From Agarivorans gilvus (GTDB lineage: Bacteria; Pseudomonadota; Gammaproteobacteria; Enterobacterales; Celerinatantimonadaceae), in contig NZ_CP013021.1 in assembly GCF_001420915.1 (NCBI RefSeq), positions 878,001 to 942,000 of the forward strand: a stretch of DNA of 64,000 bases, in the 5' to 3' direction. Every line of letters begins with the position of its first letter. Positions within the stretch are counted from its first letter, which is position 1. Shown here in pieces: positions 8,565-17,140 of the stretch. The notes beneath the pieces are model-generated. The model saw only the letters and a list, made by a program, of their open reading frames with translations, was not told where the DNA came from and made no database searches. The position numbers and the translations under genes are program-made.

Positions 8565-10754
8565 TTAAGCGGCGAAACGCTGCGCTAGAGAGGTATATCG
8601 TGTTAGGTAATAAACCAGTAGGCTGAGTAAAGTTAGCAGAGCGCCTAACAGCAAACTTAAACGGCTTGAAGTGGCTGTTTGCGGCAACATTGCAGGCCTT
8701 AACCAACCCTCGGGCATGCCACTGGCAATCCGCTGCTGGCGGCTATCAATACCTTGCGGTTTATGGGCAGTGACATCTACTGCGACTAAGCTAGTTTGCG
8801 AACTCACTAAATGATACTTAAGTGCCAATGCCAATACTTGCTGCTCTACGCGACTTTCATCCGCCGCGGTCTTATGTAACTCCAAAGCCGCAATATATTG
8901 TCTTGCCCACAATAGGTCTAAACCTGCCGAGCGCTGTGATGAGCGCAAGTTTAAGCTACGCTGCCAATACTGACCTTGTATTTCACCGCTCACAACGACC
9001 TGCTGCTGCGAACCACTGGGTATCTTCATACTCACCATGACTGGCTGGCCTAAATAGAGATCGGGAATGTTCACTGGCCAATATTCTGGCACCGTGCCGT
9101 CAGCAAACTGTAACCTGATGTCCTTCACCACGGGGTGAGCAATCTTGTTAAACAGTTCGGTGATTTGCTGTTTCACCTCGGATTGCTTACCAATATAACT
9201 GAAGGTGCCCTTACCCAACTCAGCGGCTCGCTGCATAAAGTGTGAATTAGGGGCCGAGCCAATGCCGATGGTAAAAAAACGACTGTCGGCTAAATCGTTG
9301 CGGATCAAATCAAATAAAGCCTGCTCATTACTCACCGCTCCGTCGGTAATAAAAATCACCTGGCGTAAAACATCTGGCGACGATTCTGCCTGTCCGGTTC
9401 TGGCCAAGGCAGCTTCAATGGCTGGATACATTTGGGTACCACCATCGGCATGCAGACTATTTACAAAGGCTCTAGCGCGGCGCATGTTGCTGGCGTTTAC
9501 CGCCAAAAGTTGAGTTGCCATAGCTCGAACATAGGAATTAAATTCAATAATATTGAAGCGGTCTTTAGCGCTTAAGCCGCTCAAGGCCTCATGTAAAGCT
9601 TCGCGTGCTTGGCTAATGGATTGTCCAGACATCGAGCCCGAGGTATCAATCACCAAAATCAACTCGCGAGCCAACTCCAGCGCCTCAGCCGCTTGCTCTT
9701 GTGGCGGCATCAACATCAGTAGAGCATAATCATGCTGCGCCGCAGATTCAGCTGGGGAATGGCTACGCCCGCGCTGCGTATACAGCGCCGCTTCTGGGCG
9801 CGCGCCAACTATGGGCTGCCAACTTAATACAAAATCCTTATTGGGCAGGGTATTCTCTACCTGAATATCGATACTGCCATCACTGCGCGTCAGGCTTGTC
9901 ATTTTATGATATAGACTGTCTAAACGCGCCAGTTCAAAGCCGGGGTTTAAATTGATATTGAGATCTAGGCTTAAGCCACGGCTATCTGCCCCTCGCGCGT
10001 ACTGCTCTGCACTATGTTGTAACAACTGAAGCTGCTGCTTGAGCTGGCCAGTACTAGCGTTAAGTTTAGGCTGCTGCAACAGCGAGGTAAAAGACCAATT
10101 AAACCCAGCTTCACCATGACTTGGCCGAGCTTGGCTATCGGCAAATATTTGCGGCGGCGTATAACGTGGGTTAACCAACATCGGAAAGCGAAAACTAAAT
10201 ACTCCATCTTGATAGTCTACTTGCTGTTGGTAACTAATCGTCACACTTAAGTGCTCACCCGGCGCCAAATTGGCCACTGCAGTGGTAAAAATATTAGGCC
10301 TTAACTGCTCTACTAAACTGGCACGTTTGCCTTGTTGTTTGGCTTCATCAAAGCGTTTTTTGGCTAGCTTTTTTTGCAAAATTTGCCCTTCAATTTTGTG
10401 CTCACCAATCAGTAGTTGCATGCTATCTACTGCTGCATTATTCGGTAGAGGGAACATATAACTACCATCAATCCAATCCTCACTATTGTTAACAAAAGTT
10501 TGGGTTAACATCACACGGTTAGTTAAGCCCGCCACCTGCATTTTTACCTCACTGTGCAAGGGTAAATTATATTGAGGCTGACCATTGGCATCTAGGTAAC
10601 GTAGTCCGGCCATCTGGGCTGTTTCCGTCAACGGCGGCTCTAACTGAGCCGCTTGGCTAGAACCACCCGATGTGGCCCAAAATAAACTTGCTACTCCTGC
10701 CAGGCAGAAGCCACGACATAAACCCACACCTATGCTTAAAAGCCTAATGTTCAT
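8565..10754 (-). CDS. Sortase substrate with VIT and vWA domains (marine proteobacterial sortase target protein)
   Basis: Secreted, sortase-anchored protein of 729 residues. The ATG at 10752-10754 is chosen because AAGGGAGA precedes it and a signal peptide follows; the frame stays open for eight more codons upstream. A VIT domain (about residues 35-170) is followed by a vWA domain (about 365-530). The MIDAS motif DTSGSMS is intact, with the later TDGAVSNE aspartate. Near the C-terminus LPQTA precedes a hydrophobic helix and a short basic tail (TRYTSLAQRF), the classical sorting-signal layout. It probably binds surface or matrix partners, as other vWA adhesins do; the ligand is unknown. The upstream OmpA-like gene is 26 bp away. 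Confidence 0.92.
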   Translation of the reverse strand: MNIRLLSIGVGLCRGFCLAGVASLFWATSGGSSQAAQLEPPLTETAQMAGLRYLDANGQPQYNLPLHSEVKMQVAGLTNRVMLTQTFVNNSEDWIDGSYMFPLPNNAAVDSMQLLIGEHKIEGQILQKKLAKKRFDEAKQQGKRASLVEQLRPNIFTTAVANLAPGEHLSVTISYQQQVDYQDGVFSFRFPMLVNPRYTPPQIFADSQARPSHGEAGFNWSFTSLLQQPKLNASTGQLKQQLQLLQHSAEQYARGADSRGLSLDLNINLNPGFELARLDSLYHKMTSLTRSDGSIDIQVENTLPNKDFVLSWQPIVGARPEAALYTQRGRSHSPAESAAQHDYALLMLMPPQEQAAEALELARELILVIDTSGSMSGQSISQAREALHEALSGLSAKDRFNIIEFNSYVRAMATQLLAVNASNMRRARAFVNSLHADGGTQMYPAIEAALARTGQAESSPDVLRQVIFITDGAVSNEQALFDLIRNDLADSRFFTIGIGSAPNSHFMQRAAELGKGTFSYIGKQSEVKQQITELFNKIAHPVVKDIRLQFADGTVPEYWPVNIPDLYLGQPVMVSMKIPSGSQQQVVVSGEIQGQYWQRSLNLRSSQRSAGLDLLWARQYIAALELHKTAADESRVEQQVLALALKYHLVSSQTSLVAVDVTAHKPQGIDSRQQRIASGMPEGWLRPAMLPQTATSSRLSLLLGALLTLLSLLVYYLTRYTSLAQRFAA

Positions 10755-10780
10755 TGCGCTATCTCCCTTAGCTGGCAAGC

Positions 10781-11518
10781 TTATTGTGCGGCCAACATGC
10801 CACGCTCAGAGCTCAACTTTAAAGTCACTCGACGGTCAAAAAAGTTATTCTCTAAACTCGCTTCAGCGTTCAGCGGTGCGGTATCACCGAAGGCGCGCGA
10901 ATGAAGTCGAGATTCATCAATACCATTGTCAATCAAATAACGGCGCACCTCGGCTAAACGCTGTTCCGACAAGGCTTGGTTATAGCTGGCATCACCTTGT
11001 CTATCAGCATAACCCGCTAGGTCGAGTTTCAGCTCAGGCGCCAAGCTCATGGCATAAACCACGTCATCAAGTTGCTGTTTAAAGTGTGGTTCAATCAGTG
11101 AGGAGCCGGTTTTAAACTGCACATTAAGCCCTAGCGCCAGTTCATCTAACTTCTGCTGTTGGGCGGCTTTAAGTTGATTTAATTGCGCATTTAGCCGAGA
11201 GTGCTGCTCACTTAAAGACTCATAGTTGGCACTACGTTTAGCCAATACTTGCAATTGCTGTTGCTGCTGTTCTAGTTCGGCTTGCTGGCTAGCTAGGGCC
11301 TCCTCATCGGCCACCGACTTACCAATCCATACGCCGGTAAAGCCGCCAATAAACGCCCCTACCGGCCCGCCAATGAGTGCCCCTACTGCTGCGCCAGAAC
11401 CAAAACCGATCATCGGTTTGCTTCCGTCTCGCGCTGGTGAGACAGCATCGGCAGCCATGCTCTGCCCAGCAAAACCTAAAGAAGTGATTACCGTAATGGC
11501 CAATAATTGCTTTTTCAT
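10781..11518 (-). CDS. pdsO: PdsO, OmpA-like protein of the dedicated sortase system
   Basis: Protein of 245 residues with a signal peptide (MKKQLLAITVITSLGFAGQSMAA). It carries a glycine-zipper stretch (GSGAAVGALIGGPVGAFIGG, about 40-59), then a Gln-rich coiled coil (about 75-120). The OmpA C-terminal peptidoglycan-binding domain (about 130-240) contains LDLAGYADRQGDASYNQALS and a final FFDRRVTLKL. It is the first gene of the minus-strand arm. I infer that it tethers the system to peptidoglycan or forms part of the substrate's surface platform. Family assignment is confident, function only inferred. Confidence 0.9.
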   Translation of the reverse strand: MKKQLLAITVITSLGFAGQSMAADAVSPARDGSKPMIGFGSGAAVGALIGGPVGAFIGGFTGVWIGKSVADEEALASQQAELEQQQQQLQVLAKRSANYESLSEQHSRLNAQLNQLKAAQQQKLDELALGLNVQFKTGSSLIEPHFKQQLDDVVYAMSLAPELKLDLAGYADRQGDASYNQALSEQRLAEVRRYLIDNGIDESRLHSRAFGDTAPLNAEASLENNFFDRRVTLKLSSERGMLAAQ

Positions 11519-11615
11519 GAGAGTGTCCTTGTTGCTATTAAATTAATGAATTTGCTTAAAAGCGTTTGTTAGGGCTATTAAACCAAGCTGAAGTGGCGAG
11601 GACGGGGAGCAAACA

Positions 11616-11653
11616 TGGCAATTCGCTTATCAATTGTGGCAACAAAATGGCAA
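11616..11653. promoter_or_regulatory. Three phased TGGCAA repeats, candidate PdsR operator
   Basis: The hexamer TGGCAA occurs at 11616-11621, 11637-11642 and 11648-11653, spaced 21 and 11 bp apart, which is close to two helical turns and one. The outer two lie in near-identical 12-mers (ATGGCAATTCGC and ATGGCAATTTGC). OmpR-family regulators typically bind direct repeats about 10-11 bp apart, and this gap separates the two arms of the sortase locus. A likely -10 for pdsR is TATAGT at 11690-11695, with a poor -35, which suits activation. Regulation by PdsR is inference. Confidence 0.5.
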
Positions 11654-11719
11654 TTTGCGCGAAGCCACCAAAGGTCTTAAAAAATCATGTATAGTCTAGG
11701 CAGGTCAGCAGCTTAGAGA

Positions 11720-12424
11720 ATGAATCTACCAATGAAACGGATCGCTATTGTCGAAGATGAAGTCGCCATTCGGGAAAACTACAAAGAAGTATTAGAACAG
11801 CAGGGTTATAGTGTGCAGGCTTATGCTAACCGCCCCCATGCCTTAGCCGCCTTTACCACTCGCCTGCCCGACTTAGCCATTATTGATATTGGCTTAGAAG
11901 ATGAAATAGATGGTGGATTCTCGTTGTGCCAATCGCTAAGGGCCATGTCTAGCAGTCTGCCAATCATCTTTCTCACCGCCCGAGACAGCGACTTTGATAC
12001 CGTTTGCGGCTTACGCTTAGGCGCCGATGACTACCTAACTAAAGATATTAGTTTTCCTCACTTAGTGGCTAGGATCGCAGCTTTGTTTCGCCGTTCTGAA
12101 TTGCTCGGTGCCGCGATAGAAGAGAATAATTTATTGGCTCGCGGCCCCTTAGCCATTGATGGCAACCGCATGCAAGTGACATGGAACCAACAGGCCATTG
12201 AGCTCACCGTTACCGAATTTTGGATGGTCCATGCCCTTGCTAAACGCCCTGGTCACGTGCGCAGCCGCCAAGACTTAATGAGCGAAGCTAAGATTTATGT
12301 TGACGACAGTACCATCACCTCCCACGTAAAACGGATCCGCAAAAAATTTCTTGCCGTAGATCCGCAGTTTGAATGCATTGATACGGTGTATGGCATAGGT
12401 TATCGCTGGGATAGTCTCGCCTAA
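11720..12424 (+). CDS. pdsR: PdsR, OmpR-type response regulator of the dedicated sortase system
   Basis: Two-component regulator of 234 residues. The receiver domain (about 6-120) has the acidic pocket EDE, the phospho-acceptor aspartate in LAIIDIGL (about residue 55) and the lysine in DDYLTKD (about 106). The winged-helix DNA-binding domain (about 145-230) contains VTEFWMVHALAKRPGHV and HVKRIRKKF. It overlaps pdsS by one base (TAATG), so the two are translationally coupled. The ATG at 11732 is an alternative start. It probably controls the divergent sortase genes. Confidence 0.92.
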   Translation: MNLPMKRIAIVEDEVAIRENYKEVLEQQGYSVQAYANRPHALAAFTTRLPDLAIIDIGLEDEIDGGFSLCQSLRAMSSSLPIIFLTARDSDFDTVCGLRLGADDYLTKDISFPHLVARIAALFRRSELLGAAIEENNLLARGPLAIDGNRMQVTWNQQAIELTVTEFWMVHALAKRPGHVRSRQDLMSEAKIYVDDSTITSHVKRIRKKFLAVDPQFECIDTVYGIGYRWDSLA

Positions 12425-14592
12425 TGTTGCCCGTTTTACCTATCGGGCTACGCGCTAAGGTCTGCATCCTTTCGTTATTTCTACTGTGCTTGCCTTGGCT
12501 GGGCTACCACTACGTTTGGGAAATGGAAAAATACCTGCGCCTAGGCCAAGAAAAAACCTTAGAAGGCACTACCCAAGCGCTGGCCACCGCCTTGCATGAG
12601 CGGCCTAAGCTATTTAATAGCCAAGCCAGTTTCTTAAGCCAGGTGAAAAAAGGCCGCGATTTATATGCGTATCCCTTATCTGGGCCGATTCAGCTCGATG
12701 GTAAGCTTAATGACTGGCAGAGCTACCAACACCGCATGCTACGTTATGCTGCCGACCACGTGATTTATCAAGCAGATCCTAACGCGCCTTTACAAAGTGA
12801 GTTCACCCATATGGTGGGCAAATTTGGCGCTTACCTTTATGCCTATTTTGAGGTGACAGACCACGATGTAGTTTACCGTGGCCAAAATACCTTGAGCGTC
12901 GATAATAACGACCACTTAGCCATCGCCACGCTCGCCCCCGATGGCCAGTTTCGCCGCTACATCGTCGCCACCAAGCAAGATGGCTGGATCAACGCTTTTG
13001 AGCTACCGCTGGATCCCAGTCAAAACACACCGGTGACCCCCGAACTTAAAATACAGGGCCAGTGGCTCAAAACAAACAAGGGCTATAACATTGAATTGCG
13101 GATCCCACTGACTATGGTGGGCAGTAAGCTGGGCTTTTCTATTTATGACGTTAATCGTAAACCCAAGCGTCATTTAAGCTCTATCGTGGGCACCTCTGCC
13201 ATTGATAGTGTGGATAAACTCGGCACGGTGTTAGTCCCCTCCCCAGAAATTGAAAACATCATCAAAGGCATGCGCCATAACAGTTCGCGCATTTGGGTGG
13301 TTGATAAACACGGTCGAGTGCTGGCCAAATCTGGCGATATTCGCAATAGTCAAAGCATATGGGCGCGCGACCTAAGCCGCAGTGATGACGATTCATGGTG
13401 GAACCAATTCAGCCAACGCTACTTACATCCACTGTATTACAAAATACTAACTAAGCCGCCGCAAGACTTTGTTGACTCCCTGCATGATTCAACCGAGTTA
13501 AAAGGCAGTCATATTCAGCAAGCCTTAAGCGGTAAACTGGGGTCGACTTGGCGTTTAACTCCCGATGGACGCGCCGTAGTACTGGCTGCGGCCAGCCCAA
13601 TATGGATAGACAATCAGGTAATGGGGGTGGTAATTGCCGAAGAGACCACCAACGGCATAAGAACTCTGCGTAACCGCGCCTTAGAGCGGCTATTCAATAT
13701 CATCCTCATCGTAATGGTTGCGGGTACCCTCAGCTTATTTTTGTTTGCCTCAAGTATTTCCAGCCGCATTCGCAAACTTAGGGATCAAGCCGAACGCGCC
13801 ATTGATAGTCAAGGTCGGGTTACCGCCACCTTTAAAGGCGCCAAACATAAGGATGAAATTGGCGATTTATCGCGTAGTTTTGCCAACATTGTGAGCCGCT
13901 TAAGCCAATACACCCATTATCTAGAGAACATGTCATCACGACTATCTCATGAACTGCGCACTCCGGTGGCGGTGGTACGTTCTTCTTTAGAACACCTTAG
14001 CTTGCAAAGCTTGGATAACGATACCCAGAAGTACGTTGACCGAGCCCAAGAAGGCGTGCAACGTTTAAACCTTATTCTTAACAATATGAGTGAAGCAACG
14101 CGCTTAGAGCAAAGCCTGTCCCAAGCAGAAACCAGCGAATTTCCACTCAACAAAGTGGTTAGCGGCTGTATGCAGGGTTATCAATATACCTACCCCGAGC
14201 AAGCCTTTGATTGCGAGATCAGCCCCAATACGCTGAAAATTGTCGGCGTACCGGAGTACATAGCCCAATTAATGGACAAACTAGTGGCCAACGCCATGGA
14301 ATTTAGCCTGCCCAACAAAGCGATAAAGGTAAGCTTTCAGCAGGATAGTAAAGATGCGGTATTGCTGGTTAGTAATCACGGTCCCACCCTGCCAGACAAT
14401 ATGGTCGAACAGATATTTGAATCGATGGTGTCAATTAGAAGCCAACAGGCTCAACAAAAACCCCACTTGGGCTTGGGTTTATATATCGCTCGGCTGATCA
14501 CCGAGTTTCATGGCGGAAAAATCAGCGCCAGAAACTTTACCGACAATAGCGGCGTAGAGTTTTGTGTTAGGCTGCCACTGAAAAAAGACTAA
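12424..14592 (+). CDS. pdsS: PdsS, sensor histidine kinase of the dedicated sortase system
   Basis: Inner-membrane kinase of 722 residues. One membrane segment lies near residues 8-26 and a second near 422-444, enclosing an unusually large periplasmic domain of almost 400 residues. That domain includes PIQLDGKLNDWQSYQ (about 88-102) and a following beta-rich part resembling a family 9 carbohydrate-binding fold. A HAMP linker leads to the H-box RLSHELRTPVAV (about 506-517), an N-box MDKLVANAMEFSL, and a late GLGLYIARLITEFHGG. All catalytic motifs are intact. The signal is unknown; a sugar or cell-wall ligand is an inference from the ectodomain. Confidence 0.92.
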   Translation: MLPVLPIGLRAKVCILSLFLLCLPWLGYHYVWEMEKYLRLGQEKTLEGTTQALATALHERPKLFNSQASFLSQVKKGRDLYAYPLSGPIQLDGKLNDWQSYQHRMLRYAADHVIYQADPNAPLQSEFTHMVGKFGAYLYAYFEVTDHDVVYRGQNTLSVDNNDHLAIATLAPDGQFRRYIVATKQDGWINAFELPLDPSQNTPVTPELKIQGQWLKTNKGYNIELRIPLTMVGSKLGFSIYDVNRKPKRHLSSIVGTSAIDSVDKLGTVLVPSPEIENIIKGMRHNSSRIWVVDKHGRVLAKSGDIRNSQSIWARDLSRSDDDSWWNQFSQRYLHPLYYKILTKPPQDFVDSLHDSTELKGSHIQQALSGKLGSTWRLTPDGRAVVLAAASPIWIDNQVMGVVIAEETTNGIRTLRNRALERLFNIILIVMVAGTLSLFLFASSISSRIRKLRDQAERAIDSQGRVTATFKGAKHKDEIGDLSRSFANIVSRLSQYTHYLENMSSRLSHELRTPVAVVRSSLEHLSLQSLDNDTQKYVDRAQEGVQRLNLILNNMSEATRLEQSLSQAETSEFPLNKVVSGCMQGYQYTYPEQAFDCEISPNTLKIVGVPEYIAQLMDKLVANAMEFSLPNKAIKVSFQQDSKDAVLLVSNHGPTLPDNMVEQIFESMVSIRSQQAQQKPHLGLGLYIARLITEFHGGKISARNFTDNSGVEFCVRLPLKKD

Positions 14593-14679
14593 GCTGGGCG
14601 AAGGCCGGAAACAATATAGCCTTGCCCTCTCCCCCAACAACGAGTCGGTAAGTAGCAAGGCCATCACGCTGCCAAAAGA

Positions 14680-15858
14680 CTATAGCTGTTGGCTAAAGCG
14701 AGCGATGCCCGCAGCTAAGTCTTCGATTAAATCGGCTGGGTCTTCCAAACCGATGTGCACGCGAATCAACGTACCTTCGGCTTGCCACTGAGTCGCAGTG
14801 CGAAGCTTGTCGACACCGTTCACGCCCATAATCAAACTTTCAAATCCGCCCCAGGAAAAACCCATTTTGAAGTGCTGCATACCATCGAGTAAGGCCGTTA
14901 GAGCTTGTTGGTTGCCCCCCTTCATCACAAAAGAAAACAGGCCGCTAGAGCCCTGAAAGTCGCGTTGGAAAAACTCATGTCCCGGACAGCTTGCCAAGGC
15001 AGGATGACGCACATGGTCAACCTCATCGCGCTCAGCAAGCCATTTAGCCACTTCTAAGGCGTTCTTTTGGTGCTGTGCTAAGCGCACCCCTAGGGTACGC
15101 AAACCACGCATCGCCAAATAGATATCGTCGGGGGAAGTACACTGACCTAATAGGTAAGAATTCTCGCGTAGTTGATCCCAGCAGCGCTTATTCGCCACCG
15201 CGGTACCTAACATCACATCTGAGTGGCCCACTATGTACTTAGTCGCCGCCTGAATAGAAATGTCGATATCGAAATCAAAGGGGCTAAAGTTAAGCGGAGA
15301 GGCCCAAGTATTATCTAGCATAACTACAATGTCTTGTTCCGCCGCTCGTGCAGCCGCCACAATCGCCGGGCTATCTTGCACTTCCATGGTCAAAGAGCCT
15401 GGAGACTCCAAAAAGATAACTTTAGTATTGCTTTGAATGAGTTCGCTAATACCCGCGCCGATCATTGGATCGTAATAAGTGGTTTCGATGCCATAGCCTT
15501 TAAGCAATTTATCACAGAGGTCGCGGGTAGGCTCATAGGCAGTGTCGACCATCAACAAATGGTCGCCCTGCTTGAGAAAAGACAGTAAGGCGCCACTAAT
15601 TGCCGCGGTGCCACAAGGATATAAAGCGCAGCCTTCGCCACCTTCAATCTCAACCATCGCCTCTTGAAAAGCAAAGTGAGTTTGGGTGCCTCTGCGCCCG
15701 TAAAACAAAGTTTTATTATGGCGTTGCGCGGTGGCTTGCTTCATTTCTTTGACACTGTCAAACACCACGGTTGAAGCCCGAGTCACCGGTGGATTAACTA
15801 GGCCTTGAGTCCACTTTTTATCGCGTCCGGCCGTAACCAGTTTGGTTGATTTCTTCAT
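14680..15858 (-). CDS. metC: Cystathionine beta-lyase (MetC type)
   Basis: PLP enzyme that splits cystathionine to homocysteine, pyruvate and ammonia in methionine synthesis. Its 392 residues match the family (about 395). The cofactor lysine lies in SIQAATKYIVGHSDV (about residue 211), and the active-site stretch YGRRGTQTH (about 53-61) and DNTWASPL are present. The C-terminal SWGGFESL motif favours a beta-lyase over the gamma-synthase MetB. It is separated from upstream leuB by a terminator and so has its own promoter in a very short gap. It converges with pdsS. Confidence 0.92.
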   Translation of the reverse strand: MKKSTKLVTAGRDKKWTQGLVNPPVTRASTVVFDSVKEMKQATAQRHNKTLFYGRRGTQTHFAFQEAMVEIEGGEGCALYPCGTAAISGALLSFLKQGDHLLMVDTAYEPTRDLCDKLLKGYGIETTYYDPMIGAGISELIQSNTKVIFLESPGSLTMEVQDSPAIVAAARAAEQDIVVMLDNTWASPLNFSPFDFDIDISIQAATKYIVGHSDVMLGTAVANKRCWDQLRENSYLLGQCTSPDDIYLAMRGLRTLGVRLAQHQKNALEVAKWLAERDEVDHVRHPALASCPGHEFFQRDFQGSSGLFSFVMKGGNQQALTALLDGMQHFKMGFSWGGFESLIMGVNGVDKLRTATQWQAEGTLIRVHIGLEDPADLIEDLAAGIARFSQQL

Positions 15859-15882
15859 TGAATTGTTCCCACTAACTGAAAC

Positions 15883-15906
15883 AAAAAACCAGCCCGCAGG
15901 CTGGCT
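15883..15906 (-). terminator. Rho-independent terminator of leuB
   Basis: On the minus strand GCCAGCC-TGCG-GGCTGG is followed by TTTTTT, just after the leuB stop and before metC. Confidence 0.85.
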
Positions 15907-15923
15907 TATTAGTGCTAAAAATT

Positions 15924-17030
15924 TTAGCCGCGAGGTGTTTTATTAAGCTCTTCCACTACCATGTCACCGAAGGCATCGGTATCGATAAGCTTGGCATCTT
16001 CGCCTTTGGCTAAGTCTGGAGTGCCGTAGCCATTGGCAAATACTGACTTCATCGCATGCCATAGGTTTTTCGCTTCTTGCTCCATGCCAAAGCTCATCTC
16101 TAGCATTAAGGCAACCGAGCCAATCATTGAGTATGGGTTAGCAATGTTCTTTCCGGCGATGTCTGGTGCACTGCCGTGAGAAGGCTCGTAGTATGATTTT
16201 TCTGGGCCAACACAAGCAGAAGGCATTAGGCCTAGCGAACCCAAGATACCGCCGCCTTGGTCACTTAAAATGTCACCAAACATGTTTTCCATTACCATTA
16301 CGTCAAACTGGCCTGGGTTCAAACATAGGTAAGTCGCAGCCGCATCAACTAAAATGTGTTTCACTTCTACATCTGGGTAGTCAACCGCCACTTCTTCTAG
16401 GATTTCGTTCCACAGCACACTTGACTTCAATACGTTACTCTTGTGAATGTTGTGCAACACTTTTTTACGACGCTGGGCGGTTTCAAAACCTACTTTTAGG
16501 ATCGCGCGAATTTGGTCTTCGTCATATTCTAAAACTTCACGAACATAACGCTTACCGTTATCGTCTTTACCCACTTCTTTCTCGCCGAAGTACAAGCCAC
16601 CCACTAATTCGCGAATGATCATCAAATCGATGCCGTCGCCAATGACTTCAGGCTTAAGTGGTGAAAAGTGAGCGAGTTCTTGTGGTAAATATACAGGGCG
16701 GAAGTTCGCGTAAGTATTGTAACGACGACGTAATGGCAACAAGGCGCCACGCTCAGGTTGCTCATCAACGGGGATCTTTTTAGAGTCTTCGTGATTTAGG
16801 CCGATAGTGCCTTTTAGAATAGCATCCGCCTCATCACAAATAGCGATAGTTTCAGCTGGAAAAGATTTACCCGTTTCGAAGTAAGCAACCGCACCAAATA
16901 GCGCTTCATTCAATTCAAATGCTACTTCAGGGTTACGCGCTTCAACCGCTTTAAGTACTTTGACCGCTTGCTTCATTACTTCTGGGCCGATGCCGTCGCC
17001 GGCCAATAAGGCGATCTTATAGGTCTTCAT
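15924..17030 (-). CDS. leuB: 3-isopropylmalate dehydrogenase
   Basis: NAD-dependent oxidative decarboxylase of leucine synthesis. It has 368 residues, the usual length for the family. The N-terminal KIALLAGDGIGPEVM, the loop IIRELVGGLYFGE (about 133-145), the metal-site DVMVMENMFGDILSDQGGG (about 223-241) and YEPSHGSAPDIAGKNIANP (about 271-289) are intact. It stands alone: leuA, leuC and leuD are not adjacent, and it ends in its own terminator. IMDH family members such as tartrate dehydrogenase are alternatives, but the REL[VT]GG motif supports LeuB. Confidence 0.9.
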   Translation of the reverse strand: MKTYKIALLAGDGIGPEVMKQAVKVLKAVEARNPEVAFELNEALFGAVAYFETGKSFPAETIAICDEADAILKGTIGLNHEDSKKIPVDEQPERGALLPLRRRYNTYANFRPVYLPQELAHFSPLKPEVIGDGIDLMIIRELVGGLYFGEKEVGKDDNGKRYVREVLEYDEDQIRAILKVGFETAQRRKKVLHNIHKSNVLKSSVLWNEILEEVAVDYPDVEVKHILVDAAATYLCLNPGQFDVMVMENMFGDILSDQGGGILGSLGLMPSACVGPEKSYYEPSHGSAPDIAGKNIANPYSMIGSVALMLEMSFGMEQEAKNLWHAMKSVFANGYGTPDLAKGEDAKLIDTDAFGDMVVEELNKTPRG

Positions 17031-17140
17031 TGTGTTTGCGTCTCCGTTGCATAGTTTATTTTTTTGCTTGCCGCATCATAGCAAAACCAGCGCACGGGTA
17101 AACCACAGATCGAGACTTTAACTGCCTAAATCGAGCAAAA

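Noticed and set aside
10672..11082. 136-codon plus-strand frame across the pdsO / substrate junction
   Set aside because: Antisense to two strongly supported genes and without similarity to any family I know.
14593..14679. GCCTTGC...GCAAGGC inverted repeat between pdsS and metC as a terminator
   Set aside because: The loop is over 30 nt and there is no T-run; pairing could be chance.
16166..16618. 150-codon plus-strand frame inside leuB
   Set aside because: Wholly antisense to a well-conserved enzyme, with no ribosome site or recognisable product.
15859..17140. Leader peptide or riboswitch for metC or leuB
   Set aside because: The upstream gaps are short (65 and 110 bp) and show no Leu- or Met-rich frame and no SAM-riboswitch-like structure.
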